Positions 5,684 to 14,141 of a DNA stretch of 14,141 nt are shown here, in pieces. The position numbers and the translations under genes were made by a program. Source of the DNA: Hydnum rufescens UP504 (Eukaryota; Basidiomycota; Agaricomycetes; Cantharellales; Hydnaceae); contig MU129170.1 in the NCBI GenBank assembly GCA_014904985.1, forward strand, positions 16,172-30,312, given 5' to 3'. The notes under the pieces are model-generated. The model was not told where the DNA came from. It worked only from the letters and a program-made list of their open reading frames with translations, and did no database searches. Each line of letters starts with the position of its first letter. Within the stretch, counting starts at the first letter, position 1.

Positions 5684-6317
5684 TTACCACCAGGGCTGGA
5701 CCTCAAGGGGGGCATCATGCAACAGCCAGGTCAAGGGCTGTGAGGCAGACACACTATGCAATGCAATGGGCTTGACAGCAGGAGGATCTACAGGCTCAGC
5801 TGAGAAGACATCAGCAGGTGTCAAAGTGGGTATTGGGGAGGGAATAGATTCAAGTCTAGAGAGAGCTGCATGCACAGCAACCCCTCGAGCAGCAGATGTG
5901 ACCTCGCAAGCCAAAAGGGATGTGGGTGTGTGTGGGACAGAGATGACAGGCGATGGGGCAGCATTGGCAGAGTCACCTGAGGGTCCAATTATAGATTTCC
6001 CTTCCATAATGGCAGTTTCATTGCTGATCAGATCATTAGATTGGGGAGGGGGGCATTCAAAAGCAACTTTTGTATCAGGGACAGACATTGATTGTATCTG
6101 AGCAGGAGACACAAGTGGGAGAGGCACCATAGAAGATCTCTCACTCATGGTGGATATAGTAACAGTGAGTTCAGAGATTGCATGGTTAAGTAGCGAAATT
6201 TGTGATGCCACTTTGTGAAGAAAGGAAAAAAAAGGTGGCAGAGATCAAGATGAGTCCTCTATTGTTTGAGGCAGGAAATAAGTACTCACAATCAGTGTTT
6301 GAGGGTTCGCAGGCCAT
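5684..6317 (-). CDS. Hypothetical Ser/Pro/Ala-rich protein, two exons
   Basis: The product is unknown and I recognise no domain. The proposed structure is exon 1 at 6317-6290 (ATG and 28 nt), an intron at 6289-6211 (79 nt) and exon 2 from 6210 to a TAA at 5686-5684, giving about 184 residues that start MACEPSNTDLASQISLLN. The donor is GTGAGT. The acceptor CACAAAG follows a strong pyrimidine tract (CCTTTTTTTTCCTTTC). The frame joins as T|TG (Leu), which removes the TGA found upstream of exon 2. The first part (about residues 10-35) could form a short amphipathic helix. The rest is low-complexity Ser, Pro and Ala with VSPAQ, PSPVIS and SPIPTLTP segments, and it ends in WW. There is no signal peptide or membrane segment. 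The gene is divergent from the pseudogene at 6428. The first exon is inferred from splice logic alone. Confidence 0.5.
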
Positions 6318-6427
6318 TTAGTCCTTAATATTCACTGGTGTCGATGCCATCAACCTGGGCCACAAGGCTGTAGCAAGATGGGAAGTTCCGGACTTGCTTC
6401 CGGTGGCACCAGCTGTCTTTCTAAGTC
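6318..6427. other. Short gap between divergent genes
   Basis: No clear promoter element is seen. Plus-strand codons here (AINLGHKAVARWEVPDLLPV) read sensibly and may be an upstream exon or decayed 5' coding sequence of the pseudogene that follows. Confidence 0.3.
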
Positions 6428-8862
6428 ATGGCCCCTTGTCCATGGAGTGAAGGGACCTCCAGGCATCAATGGCTTGATAGCTGTGGTCCTGCGTATCATG
6501 AATCCATTCACACCAAGACCAAAATCTCATTTCTCGAGAAGGTATACCACAACTGGTTCGAGAAGTACCTCTGGAGTCTGGATGTCAGGACTGAGCCAGA
6601 TCCTATCATGGTTTATGTCAAACCCACTCTAGAGGTGGAAATTTTGAAGAAAAACAAAGCCATAGTTGCTAGGAAGGAGGTATGTATTTGGTATCCGTTC
6701 CACTTGAATATTTCCTTTTGTGGACTAAAACTGTGTAGGCTATAGCATGCTGGTTCATGAGTAAGTACAATGACACTATACCCCTGAAGATGAGGAATCT
6801 GGCATCATCCCCTTTTCTGTCTGCCCTGGCTGTGAGTCTCATCATGGCCATGAAAGCAAAGTTGTCAAATAAGCCAAAACCCCAACTTCCCCAGCTCAAG
6901 CATGTATATTCTGCCATGTATTTCATGGCCAGGGTTAAGCTGCATGTTTTGGGATGATGGGAGCATGACAAGAATAAAATGGGACCCAAAAACAAGCTCT
7001 GGAGTCAAGTCTCCTCAAGCCAGGCACTCACCTGGGAGATGTGGGATGCCGAAACCCCTGATATCCATGAAAAAGTCAAGGTGGAGCATCAGTGTCACTA
7101 TGAAGTATCTCTTGCCAATTTCAAACAAGAAAATCCAGAGGGGGTTCTTCAAACCCCTGAGCAGTATGAGGGGTAAGTCTGTGCTTCTCAATGGTCTACT
7201 CTAATAATACTGATTGATTCATAGTGCCATAAACTTTCTGGTTCCATTCCTTGAACAGGTAATGGCAGTCATCACGGAGAACACTGGGTTCACAATTTCT
7301 GTCCTTGTTGGGGGTCCATCACCTGTTGCAAATGGTGATTTGGTGACATTCCAGTACATATTATCCCCAAATTGGGCTCACTATTTATATTGACTGCTGT
7401 CCTTTTCAGCATCCATAAAGGGGTGACTAAAGAAGAACACCCTCTAGACTTTGGTAGTTTTGCCCACAAGCTAGTAAACGATAGCTTGATACCAAAATTC
7501 ATTGAATTTCTTGGTAAAGCATTTCGTAAGTACTATTCTATGTCTTAACTGTCCTGAAAATTTGCTCATCAGATTCCTTTACAGTGGATGATGTTTGTGC
7601 ATCCCATTCATTGTCAAAGGCGGCTACACCTGACACCCCCACACCTACTACAAGTAACATGCCTGACAGCATGGCGGTGCTGGTCAATGTTGCCCACAAA
7701 TCTCAACTCAATGCTAAGAATGCAACACTGGTTAACACCAATGACAATGAGGACCATAACAGCCAAGATGAACACACTGTGTTTGGGTCACCGACATATG
7801 ACAATCTGCTCTCTCCAGGAACCACTCCACTCATCCCAAACAATGCCCACCACTGGGATGCAGAGGCTGCACCCGATACCCTGAACCCAGACCATTTGTT
7901 GCTATTGTCAACAATGGGTTCATTGTTGTTGGCAATGACCAATGTGTTGTCGTCAGGAACAATGGTCCTGCTGTCTCCAGAAGCACCTAGTGTGCTACAA
8001 CAGTCCCCCCCTACTTCCTGGATGGACCAGGAGATCATAAAAGCGGTCCCCCACTGCTCCCTCCACAATGCAGTACAATATGGTGGGAAGCGCAAGATGC
8101 AAACATCTGAAACTTCAGCCATGTCCCCACCTTGACCCAAAAAAAAAATCATTAAAAGCAAGCCTCACATATCTACCTCTCCAACTCCTGAACTGTCCCC
8201 TTCCTGCACATCTGTAGATGCCTCCAGTGAGGGAAAACTGGATATGGAGGATGATGAATCGGATGCTGATGTGGAAATTTCAATTGCAAGTGATGCAGAA
8301 GCTCATTGGTATGATCAGCATTTTGAAGTCGCTGATTCCCTTGCTGCCTCCAATGAATGGGTGATTCTACTTTCCAACTGGATCACCATCAAGAAGGACC
8401 TAGCCAACAGTGCTAAAAGTGTATGTCCATTTTTTGTATGGAATATTCCACCCACGTCTTATATTTGGGGTAGGTTGGGAGACTCCCATCAAAGGACCAT
8501 CCAACTGCTGTCTGTGATTGGCTCCAACATGCGCGAAGCTTGATGTGGATGCCAGATCTGAAGTCCCCAAGGCATTGAATGACTATGGTAACAATTGGTG
8601 GAAATGGTGGTCACATTGTCAGCCCTCATGGAGGATTCAGAAATCCAATGGGAAAGGATTTATCCCTTCTGATGGTAAAAGAAACTGGTCAGCCTTATAT
8701 ATTGGTGGAAATAATGGTTTGCTTTTGCACGTTATGTGCTTGGCTTGGTGGGGAAATGCTAGCATCAGCAATGCTGTCGAGAAGAAAAAGTGGACTTCAG
8801 CTGTCAAAGAGCTATCTAGGGCCTTGGAACAGATGTACATGTTGCATAAAAATGAGTCTTAG
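6428..8862 (+). pseudogene. Degenerate six-exon gene of an uncharacterised, repeated Agaricomycete protein family
   Basis: The function is unknown. The exon model is about 6428-6679, 6739-7172, 7225-7353, 7410-7525, 7585-8420 and 8474-8862. Introns of 59, 52, 56, 59 and 53 nt all have GT...AG ends and join in phase, giving about 715 codons. Landmarks are HTKTKISFLEKVYHNWF near the N terminus, FTISVLVGGPSP in exon 3, an acidic Asp/Glu segment and a basic PKKKIIKSKP (nuclear-signal-like) in exon 5, and NNWWKWWSHCQPSWR in exon 6. The exon order and the GGP and WWKWW motifs match, from memory, a large family of unannotated mushroom proteins. The breaks are TGA at 6955-6957, TGA at 8133-8135 just before the basic segment, and a 1-nt deletion (or equivalent) around 8560-8575. 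Both TGAs could be CGA codons changed at a CpG. The 5' end is uncertain. It is probably non-functional unless the breaks are sequencing errors. Confidence 0.65.
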
Positions 8863-9492
8863 TCAATAGCTCAATACAATTGTCATTTCTCGAGTTTCAG
8901 TAACCCTGGTGTTGAGTGGTTAAACCCAAATGGTGCCTCACATTCAGCACTTCAGTTAACTCTCTTTTGACAAAATCTCATACTGTTGACATATGTCTTT
9001 GATTTAACACCACAACATATGTGACACAATGGTACCTCTAGTACCTAGCACAACGGCACCTCCTCTCTTGACATGATGGCTTCTCCTATACTCAGCACAA
9101 CCAAATTATACCAATTGCACTTTATGGCACCTCCGCCACCAATTTCAACACCATGCAACAGCATGCCTCCCATCATGCTACTGCCTGATGTAGCCACCCT
9201 CTGCCTGAGGTGATGGCCCTCTGCCTAAGGCAATGGCAGGTACTCCTGGTGTGATGCCTCCTGACACAATGGCATCTTCTGTACCAAGTGCAGCTCAATT
9301 ATACACATTGCGCTTGATGTTGCCTCTGCAACCAATTTCGATACTGCACATCGGTGCACCCCCATCCAATGCATCACACTGCCAGATGTGATGGCATGTA
9401 CTTCTGATTCAATGGCACCTCTTCCTCATGTAACAGCACCTCTATCTGACATGGAGGCTCATCTGGGACATGACAGTGCATCTGTGCAAAGT
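8863..9492. repeat. Non-coding field of degenerate repeats with a duplicated segment
   Basis: No gene is seen. Short motifs such as GATGGCACCTC and CAATGGCA recur and grade into the 30-bp array that follows. A segment at about 9091-9190 (CAGCACAACCAAATTATACC, then ACCAATTTCAACACC) recurs in diverged form at about 9272-9380 (GTGCAGCTCAATTATACAC, then ACCAATTTCGATACTGC), so the stretch contains an old tandem duplication of roughly 180 bp. Confidence 0.55.
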
Positions 9493-10050
9493 GATGGCAT
9501 GTCTATTCAATGCGAGTCCCATGATGGCACATCTACTCAACACAAGTCCCATGACAGCATGTCTATTCAACGCAAGTCCCAGAATGGCATGTCTACTCAA
9601 TGTGAATCCCATGATGGCATGTCTATTCAGCATGAGTCCCATGATGGGATGTCTACTCAACACGAGTCCCGCAATGGGATGTCTACTCAACACGAGTCCT
9701 GCAATGGGATGTCTACTCAACACAAATCCTGCGACAGCATGTCTATTCAATGCAAGTCCCAGAATGGCACATCTACTCAATGTGAATCCTGCAATGGCAT
9801 GTCTATTCATGTGATCGCATGCATTCAATGTGATCCTGCAATGTCTACTCAACGTGAGTCCCACAGTGGCATGTCTATTCAACATGAGTTCCACGATGGC
9901 ACATCTACTCAATGTGAGTTCCATGATGGCACGTCTACTCAATGTGAGTCCCAGGATGGCACATACTCAATGTGAGTCCTGGGGTGGCATGTACTCAATA
10001 CGAGTCTCACAATGGCACATCTACTCAGTGCAAGTCCTGCGATGGCATGT
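9493..10050. repeat. 30-bp minisatellite, about 18 units
   Basis: The consensus unit is close to GATGGCATGTCTACTCAACA followed by CGAGTCCCAC. The period is exactly 30 bp from 9493 to about 9802. An irregular junction (about 9803-9842) follows, then further units including two of 28 bp (about 9959-10015). Because 30 is divisible by three and the unit lacks stops in several frames, overlapping frames stay open on both strands. The longest plus frame (9388-9975, 195 codons) reads as a Ser/His/Gln-rich decapeptide repeat (SHDGMSIQHE-like). A 166-codon frame lies opposite (9442-9942). No splice context or domain supports a gene. Confidence 0.9.
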
Positions 10051-10575
10051 CATCCTGATGTGACAGCACCCCTTCCTGATGTTATCACACATCTACCCCA
10101 TGTGATGGCTCCTCTCAATGTTATGGCATCTCCTGACATCATGAGACCTCTACCCTCTGCCATGGTGCCTCCTCAACTCAACATGTATGTGTCATCGCAC
10201 AACCTGAAGCTCTCTGCACACAACTTTCTTGTAGGCCCCATGCTGCTAGTTAGTACAGTAGTGAGGCAATAGACAATGAGCAGTCACTGTAAATACTGAG
10301 TATAGTGATAATGATCACATAATCATATACTGCATTCAGACATCCATTTTTGGCAATTGCCTAATTAGGAAATTCCCAATATAGTAATTATATTTAAATG
10401 GGCAGTGATGAGCAAGCAAATGGTGATGATGGGCCATTTTTGGATATTGTGGTATTGATGTATCCTGATACATGAGGTATGGTAAGCTCTCACTGGTACA
10501 GACTCGGCCCCATGCATTAATTAACACTGACACTTTACTGTGTTTGATGTATCTATACTACAACATGGCCTGCAG
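10051..10575. other. Gap upstream of the KDZ remnant
   Basis: Degenerate minisatellite-like motifs (TGTGACAGCACC, CTCCTCAACTCAACATG) continue to about 10200. From there to 10575 the DNA is AT-rich with no recognisable transposase exon. The last 45 bases, ending in GGCCTGCAG, look like the 3' end of an intron, so an upstream exon was once expected. The two copies of CCATTTTTGG (10345 and 10436) are unexplained. Confidence 0.4.
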
Positions 10576-11511
10576 TCAAAGTGTGCCTTTGCACTAAGCT
10601 TCATGAGTGCAAGTTCGAGCTAGCTAATCTCAAACATGCCTATTGGAGCAAACAGATGGGTATGTCTGTGCATTCAAACTGCAAACTTTACAATCCTACT
10701 CATGGAATTGAACTCAGATCAGAAAACTTGGGCACATATCGAAGATGCTATGCACTGTTGTGAACCAACAATTACTACACTTGCTAAGAAGTACAATGCT
10801 ATGTTGAAGCAAATGGTGCAGTTGTGGGCAACTGATCCATCAGTGGCCAATGCTATCCTCCCCCCCACCATCATCCTCAAGACCCTTTTCAAGCTGGATG
10901 TGGATGATGACACATGGCATGAGATTGGGTTAGAAGATCTGGAGGAATTTGGTGGAGTTCTGCCTCCCTGGCTGGGGGATGACATGGTTCAAGCAGGTAT
11001 ACATTTTGACCAAGAGGTTGTGAATTGTGAGGGTGAACTCATGCACTGTCATATGGAGCATGCCACTATGTGGACCTGGTTTGAAGAAGAGTATGAGGCT
11101 ACCCACTTTGTGGAAAAATACACTCAAGGTGATCAATTCCCTTCTATTGTCTTTGAGGTTGATGCTGATCCCACTGACCCACTGATATTCCAGATACTGA
11201 TTTGAAGTATCACCTTCAGCTTCATCTGTGCAGCCTGGTAAAGCTAGGTGTGACATGGGAACAAAACATGCCCGCAACACCAGAGAGCGTGTGGCCGGAA
11301 TTGGTGGTCATTGGTACAGACTCGCATACAAGTCACTACTACTGATAGCATCCTATCAATGCCCAGTGCTGATCTTGATATCCAGTCATTGGACAATGAT
11401 GGTGAGACAGAGCTCAAACTGGCAGCAATTTATGATGCACATGTCATGGAGGAGATAGACAACCGTGCCCAAGAGCAGGAATGGGAGCCAGGAGATGATA
11501 GCCCTGAGTAA
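10576..11511 (+). pseudogene. KDZ (Kyakuja-Dileera-Zisupton) transposase, C-terminal remnant
   Basis: KDZ transposases are DNA transposases common in mushroom genomes. The model is exons 10576-10659, 10718-11128 and 11194-11511, with introns of 58 and 65 nt. The splices read KQM|DQKTWAHIEDAM and VEKYTQ|DTDLKYHLQLHLC, both in phase. The evidence, from memory of the family, is the KFELANLKHAYWSKQM helix, then LFKLDVDDDTWHEIGLEDLE, PPWLGDDMVQAGI, a Glu-rich helix (MWTWFEEEYEATHFVEKY), VWPELVVIGTDSHTS and an acidic tail ending EEIDNRAQEQEWEPG before TAA at 11509. One extra base near 11331-11334 breaks the frame between DSHTS and TTTDSILSMPSADLDIQ. The catalytic core and N-terminal part are missing from the window, so no active transposase can be made here. 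Minisatellites flank it on both sides. Confidence 0.7.
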
Positions 11512-11574
11512 TGTGTGTCTTTGTACATGACTGCATCTTTACTGATTGCAGAACCTTGTGAACATTGCAATGTT

Positions 11575-12175
11575 GCAGTTCTGCCTCATCCTCATTGCTT
11601 CCATCTTGTCCCTGTCATTTCCATTGTGTCCTCATCATTTCTGTCATGTCCTTGTCATTTCTGTTGCATCCTCATTGTTTCCATTGCATCCTTGTCATTT
11701 CTGTCACACCCTCATTGTTTCTGTTACATCCTCGTCATTTCCATTGCATCCTCATCATTTCTGACGTGTCCTCATCATTTCTGTTGCATCCTCATCATTC
11801 CCGCCTCATCCTCATCATTTCTGTCACGCCCTCATTGTTTCCATTGCATCCTTGTCGTTTCTGTTGCATCCTTGTCATTTCTGATGTGTCCTCATCGTTT
11901 CTGATGTGTCCTCATCATTTCTGTCACATCCTTGTTGTTCCTGCCTCATCCTTGTCATTTCTGTCATGCCCTCATCGCTGTCATGCCCTCATCGTTTCCA
12001 TTGTGTCCTCATTGTTTCCGTTGCATCCTTATCGTTTCTGATGTGACCTTGTTGTTTCTGTCATGTCCTCATCATTCCTGCCTCGTCCTCGTCATTTCTG
12101 TCACACCCTTGTCATTTCCATCATGTCCTCATCATTTCTGTTACATCCTCGTCATTTCCCCCTCATCCTCATCTT
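11575..12175. repeat. 20-bp pyrimidine-rich minisatellite, about 30 units
   Basis: The consensus is near TCATTTCTGTCATGTCCTCA with a strict 20-bp period. One 16-bp unit near 11980 shifts the register. The plus strand is almost entirely C and T with few purines. Because 20 is not a multiple of three, three different plus frames read Ser/Phe/His/Pro-rich peptides with the same 20-residue cycle. These are not supported as genes. Confidence 0.9.
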
Positions 12176-12490
12176 TCCAGTTGTCCTCACCCCATCAAAT
12201 TTCTATTGCTTCTTGTACATTGGCCTTGCTTCTATTCTTTCCCCCATCTGTAGATAGTTCCCCCTTTTCATGAATAGCAGTTGCTCTAAAGTTAGATGAC
12301 ATTGACTGATATCATGAAAAATGATGGACTTGGAAAGAAAAAAGCATAACAGAGATAAAGAAAGCCAAGACCGGCATTCTGTGTGGACTTGTAGTGGAGA
12401 TGAAGGCGGAAACCAGAATGAATGGTGCCAGGGTCTTGATGCTTGACAGCAGAGATTGAAGAGCTAAGGGGGGTTTTCATGGGGCCATGG
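12176..12490. other. No gene seen
   Basis: The sequence is mixed. It has a pyrimidine-rich start continuing from the minisatellite, then an unremarkable stretch without splice-linked coding frames or recognisable RNA genes. Confidence 0.5.
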
Positions 12491-12611
12491 GTCTAAAAAA
12501 TCCTCTGGCATGGGCCCATGGGGCCCATGGAGCCTAATATTCAGGAACTGCTGGGGGGCCATGGTAGGTTCAGAAGACATGTGGGGCCATGGGCCCATGA
12601 GTCTTTTAGAC
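12491..12611. repeat. Inverted repeat with GGGCCCATGG palindromes
   Basis: GTCTAAAA (12491-12498) is complementary to TTTTAGAC (12604-12611). Just inside, CATGGGCCCATGGGGCCCAT (about 12509) pairs imperfectly with GGGCCATGGGCCCATGAGTC (about 12583). The element is about 121 bp, with no coding content and no obvious target-site duplication, so it could be a small fold-back or MITE-like insertion. Confidence 0.55.
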
Positions 12612-12641
12612 TCGATATCATACCAAAAAAACATAGTCTAA

Positions 12642-13330
12642 TTAAATATGGAAACCGGGTTGCCTAAGGTGGTGGGGCATGTTGACTTGGATTTGAGTTG
12701 GGCCATGGTGGTGATGCAGGCCACAGTGGTGCAGGTGGAGGGGGTTGGTAGGAGATCCTGTAATATTTAGTAGCATTGATGACAGGGTTTGTGCCAGGGT
12801 CATACTGGCTTCAAGGGACCTTGCCAGGGCCTCTGCAGTGAAGTGTTCCTCATGGCAGATATAAGCATATATATCACATACTTTTGGTTTTATTGACTCA
12901 TCCCTATCAACCAGTGCTGTTAGGGCATCATTATCATGCATATACTGTGAGTCCAGGGTATCCCAGGCTTCATACATGGTCTGTTTTACAAGCACAAACC
13001 ATTCATTTAGTTGTTGCTCACTTTGGGGATTTTCTGCCTCAATGGGCTGCATGTCAGTTACTATTTTATCCTGGGTGTTGCTGACCTGAGAGGATATCTT
13101 CTGGCCTAGGACTCTTGCTGGGATACTTTTTCTCTTTTGGCAAAATGCCTTCACTGCTTTTTTCACAGAGGGATTCATTTGCAGAATCTACCAGTGCCTT
13201 GTGTTTAGCTGTACTTGACCCTGGGGTCCTTTTTGGTTTTGTGATGCCCTCAGTAGAAAGTGGCAACATAGAGGATGGATTTAAAGTCACTATGAGACTA
13301 GGAAGGATGATGGTAAATGTAGCTACTCTG
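12642..13330 (-). pseudogene. Hypothetical protein with probable homopolymer frameshift
   Basis: The family is unknown. Two overlapping minus-strand frames look coding. The upstream one (about 13330-13066) reads ATFTIILPSLIVTLNPSS, then KPKRTPGSS and ALVDSANESLCEK. The downstream one (13178-12642) reads KAVKAFCQKRKSIPARV, then NTQDKIVTDMQP, QLNEWFVLVKQTMYEAWD and HFTAEALARSLEASM. They meet at an A6 run near 13165, and one A fewer would join them. The product would be a basic N-terminal half and an acidic, helical C-terminal half. Near the 3' end a third frame becomes Pro-rich (SYQPPPPAPLWPASPPWP), so another exon junction may exist after MLLNIT. No start codon is certain. A sequencing error in the A run would make it an intact gene. 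Confidence 0.4.
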
Positions 13331-13337
13331 ATCTAAG

Positions 13338-13925
13338 TTGTTAGACTTTTGATTTTTTCCCCAGCAGTTCACAGTGGTGAGTTGACCACAAAAGAGCAGT
13401 GTTAAGCCTATATATGGCTTTATATCCATCAGGGTGCAGAACTACTAAGGTCACTGAAAAACACCCCTTTGGGCCCCTGAGGTCTGAGGCCTGGCTAGGC
13501 CTGAACAGTGCCTCATTTTTGGGCCTAGTTAGGGCTGATGTTGTGGCTGACCAAGGTGAGTCTTGCCAAAACTGAAATCACGCTCTTCCTGCTGGCCGGT
13601 TAGCTTTCCTTTATAATCAATTGTTGAGAAGTTCACCGCTGCTACCTCAAGAAATGACTTGGTACATTGATGAGCCAACCAGCTCTGCTGATTTAATTTG
13701 CTTCTGGATGTTGCCCAAAGTCCGTTTTGGCTCCACTCACGCTCATTAGAGAATCCGACTGCCCATAGTACTTGAACATAGATACTGTAATGCAATATTT
13801 GGTGGATGAGCACAGAAGGTTGAGTGGGATCCCAAGGACTAACCAGGCATGGGGCTGTCTGGCTCCTTTGGATTGCTGGGTGAAAGCACCTGCTGACTAA
13901 CCAATTATAGTATCTTACTACCACA
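13338..13925. other. No supported gene; upstream region of the ORF at 13926
   Basis: A CCAAT followed by TATAGTAT (about 13900-13912) lies just before the ATG at 13926, and GGCCTGGCTAGGCC (about 13489-13502) is palindromic. A 184-codon minus frame (14083-13529) overlaps this stretch and the plus ORF. It starts on a non-ATG codon and shows no domain, so I treat it as a shadow. Confidence 0.4.
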
Positions 13926-14141
13926 ATGTCTCTCCACGTTGATGGCTTGATTGCCCCGCGCTCTTCCCTTCCTGAACTTCTGGACCAGTATAAAAGCCTG
14001 ATCAAGGAGGCCAAGGGTCTCTGTATCACCACGGAGAACCCTAAATCAACCAAAACACCGGTGTCCGTGCAGCGTTTTCTCAAGGCAATGTTGGACTGTG
14101 CCCCCCCCAGGTGCCCGCGACTATGTCATCAATTCCATCCA
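13926..14141 (+). CDS. Partial hypothetical protein, 5' end only
   Basis: The ATG at 13926 opens a frame that reads MSLHVDGLIAPRSSLPELLD, then QYKSLIKEAKGLCITTE and TPVSVQRFLKAMLDCAP, and continues to the window end. The amino-acid composition is ordinary and the predicted helices (PELLDQYKSLIKEAKG, VQRFLKAML) look genuine. A C8 run at 14101-14108 follows. In the continuing frame the sequence becomes RCPRLCHQF, whereas another frame gives the more protein-like PGARDYVINSI. Either the C run has a length error or frameshift, or an exon boundary lies there. The family is not recognised. Confidence 0.45.
   Translation, partial: MSLHVDGLIAPRSSLPELLDQYKSLIKEAKGLCITTENPKSTKTPVSVQRFLKAMLDCAPPRCPRLCHQFHP

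Noticed and set aside
5766..6101. Plus-strand 111-codon frame opposite the Ser/Pro-rich gene
   Set aside because: It has no splice or domain support. The minus-strand frame is longer and gains a start by splicing.
6378..6632. 84-codon plus frame starting MGSSGLASGG
   Set aside because: It overlaps pseudogene exon 1 in another frame and does not join any downstream exon.
7703..8161. 152-codon minus frame opposite pseudogene exon 5
   Set aside because: It is a shadow of exon 5. The plus strand has in-phase introns on both sides and family-like motifs.
11314..11366. A 53-nt intron (GTACAG...CCCAG) near the KDZ C terminus
   Set aside because: It has a plausible branch point but joins to the wrong frame. 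A single extra base near 11331-11334 joins family-like sequence on both sides without an intron.
13529..14083. 184-codon minus frame
   Set aside because: It begins on a non-ATG codon, has no recognisable motif, and overlaps a plus-strand ATG frame with better protein character. Its length leaves some doubt.

Overview
The window looks like nuclear DNA of an Agaricomycete-type (mushroom-forming) basidiomycete. The evidence is short 52-65 nt spliceosomal introns in the recognisable genes, the C-terminal part of a KDZ (Kyakuja-Dileera-Zisupton) transposase, and a degenerate multi-exon gene resembling a repeated, uncharacterised Agaricomycete protein family. Family assignments are from memory and were not searched. 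The region is accessory and repeat-rich, and most genes in it are broken.

Positions 1-5504 hold an unusual structure that I do not recognise as a named element. Two hairpin motifs alternate. P1 (core CCACACACCCGC...GCGGGTGTGTGG) lies at the 3' end of apparent exons, 5-10 nt before a GTRAGT/GTATGT splice donor. P2 (GCGCAAAAAGAGCAGC...GCTGCTCTTTTTGCGC) lies inside each following 94-115 nt intron, between donor and branch point (CTAAC/CTAAT). There are 13 such introns and one P2-like terminal hairpin in four arrays: array 1 (minus, 1-974), array 2 (plus, 1381-2214), array 3 (minus, 2641-3310) and array 4 (plus, 4115-5504). Arrays 1/2 and arrays 3/4 diverge from a related core. The core of the second pair is a nearly perfect palindrome (271 bp arms, 2 nt centre at 3702-3703) whose flanks have diverged. 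The core of the first pair is a diverged single arm, with an expanded CTG/CAG tract beside it. The exon bodies are T-poor on the sense strand, vary in length and phase, and do not give one consistent reading frame.

Positions 5505-8862 begin with small hairpins and a TAA-type microsatellite. A two-exon Ser/Pro-rich gene on the minus strand (5684-6317) follows, divergent from a six-exon plus-strand pseudogene (about 6428-8862) that carries two in-frame TGA codons and one frameshift.

Positions 8863-12175 contain a degenerate repeat field, a 30-bp minisatellite (9493-10050), a spliced KDZ transposase C-terminal remnant with one frameshift (10576-11511) and a 20-bp pyrimidine-rich minisatellite (about 11575-12175).

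Positions 12176-14141 contain a GGGCCCATGG-rich inverted repeat (12491-12611), a minus-strand hypothetical gene with a probable homopolymer frameshift (about 12642-13330), an apparently gene-free stretch, and the 5' part of a plus-strand ORF that runs off the window (13926 onward). No rRNA, tRNA or CRISPR array was recognised.
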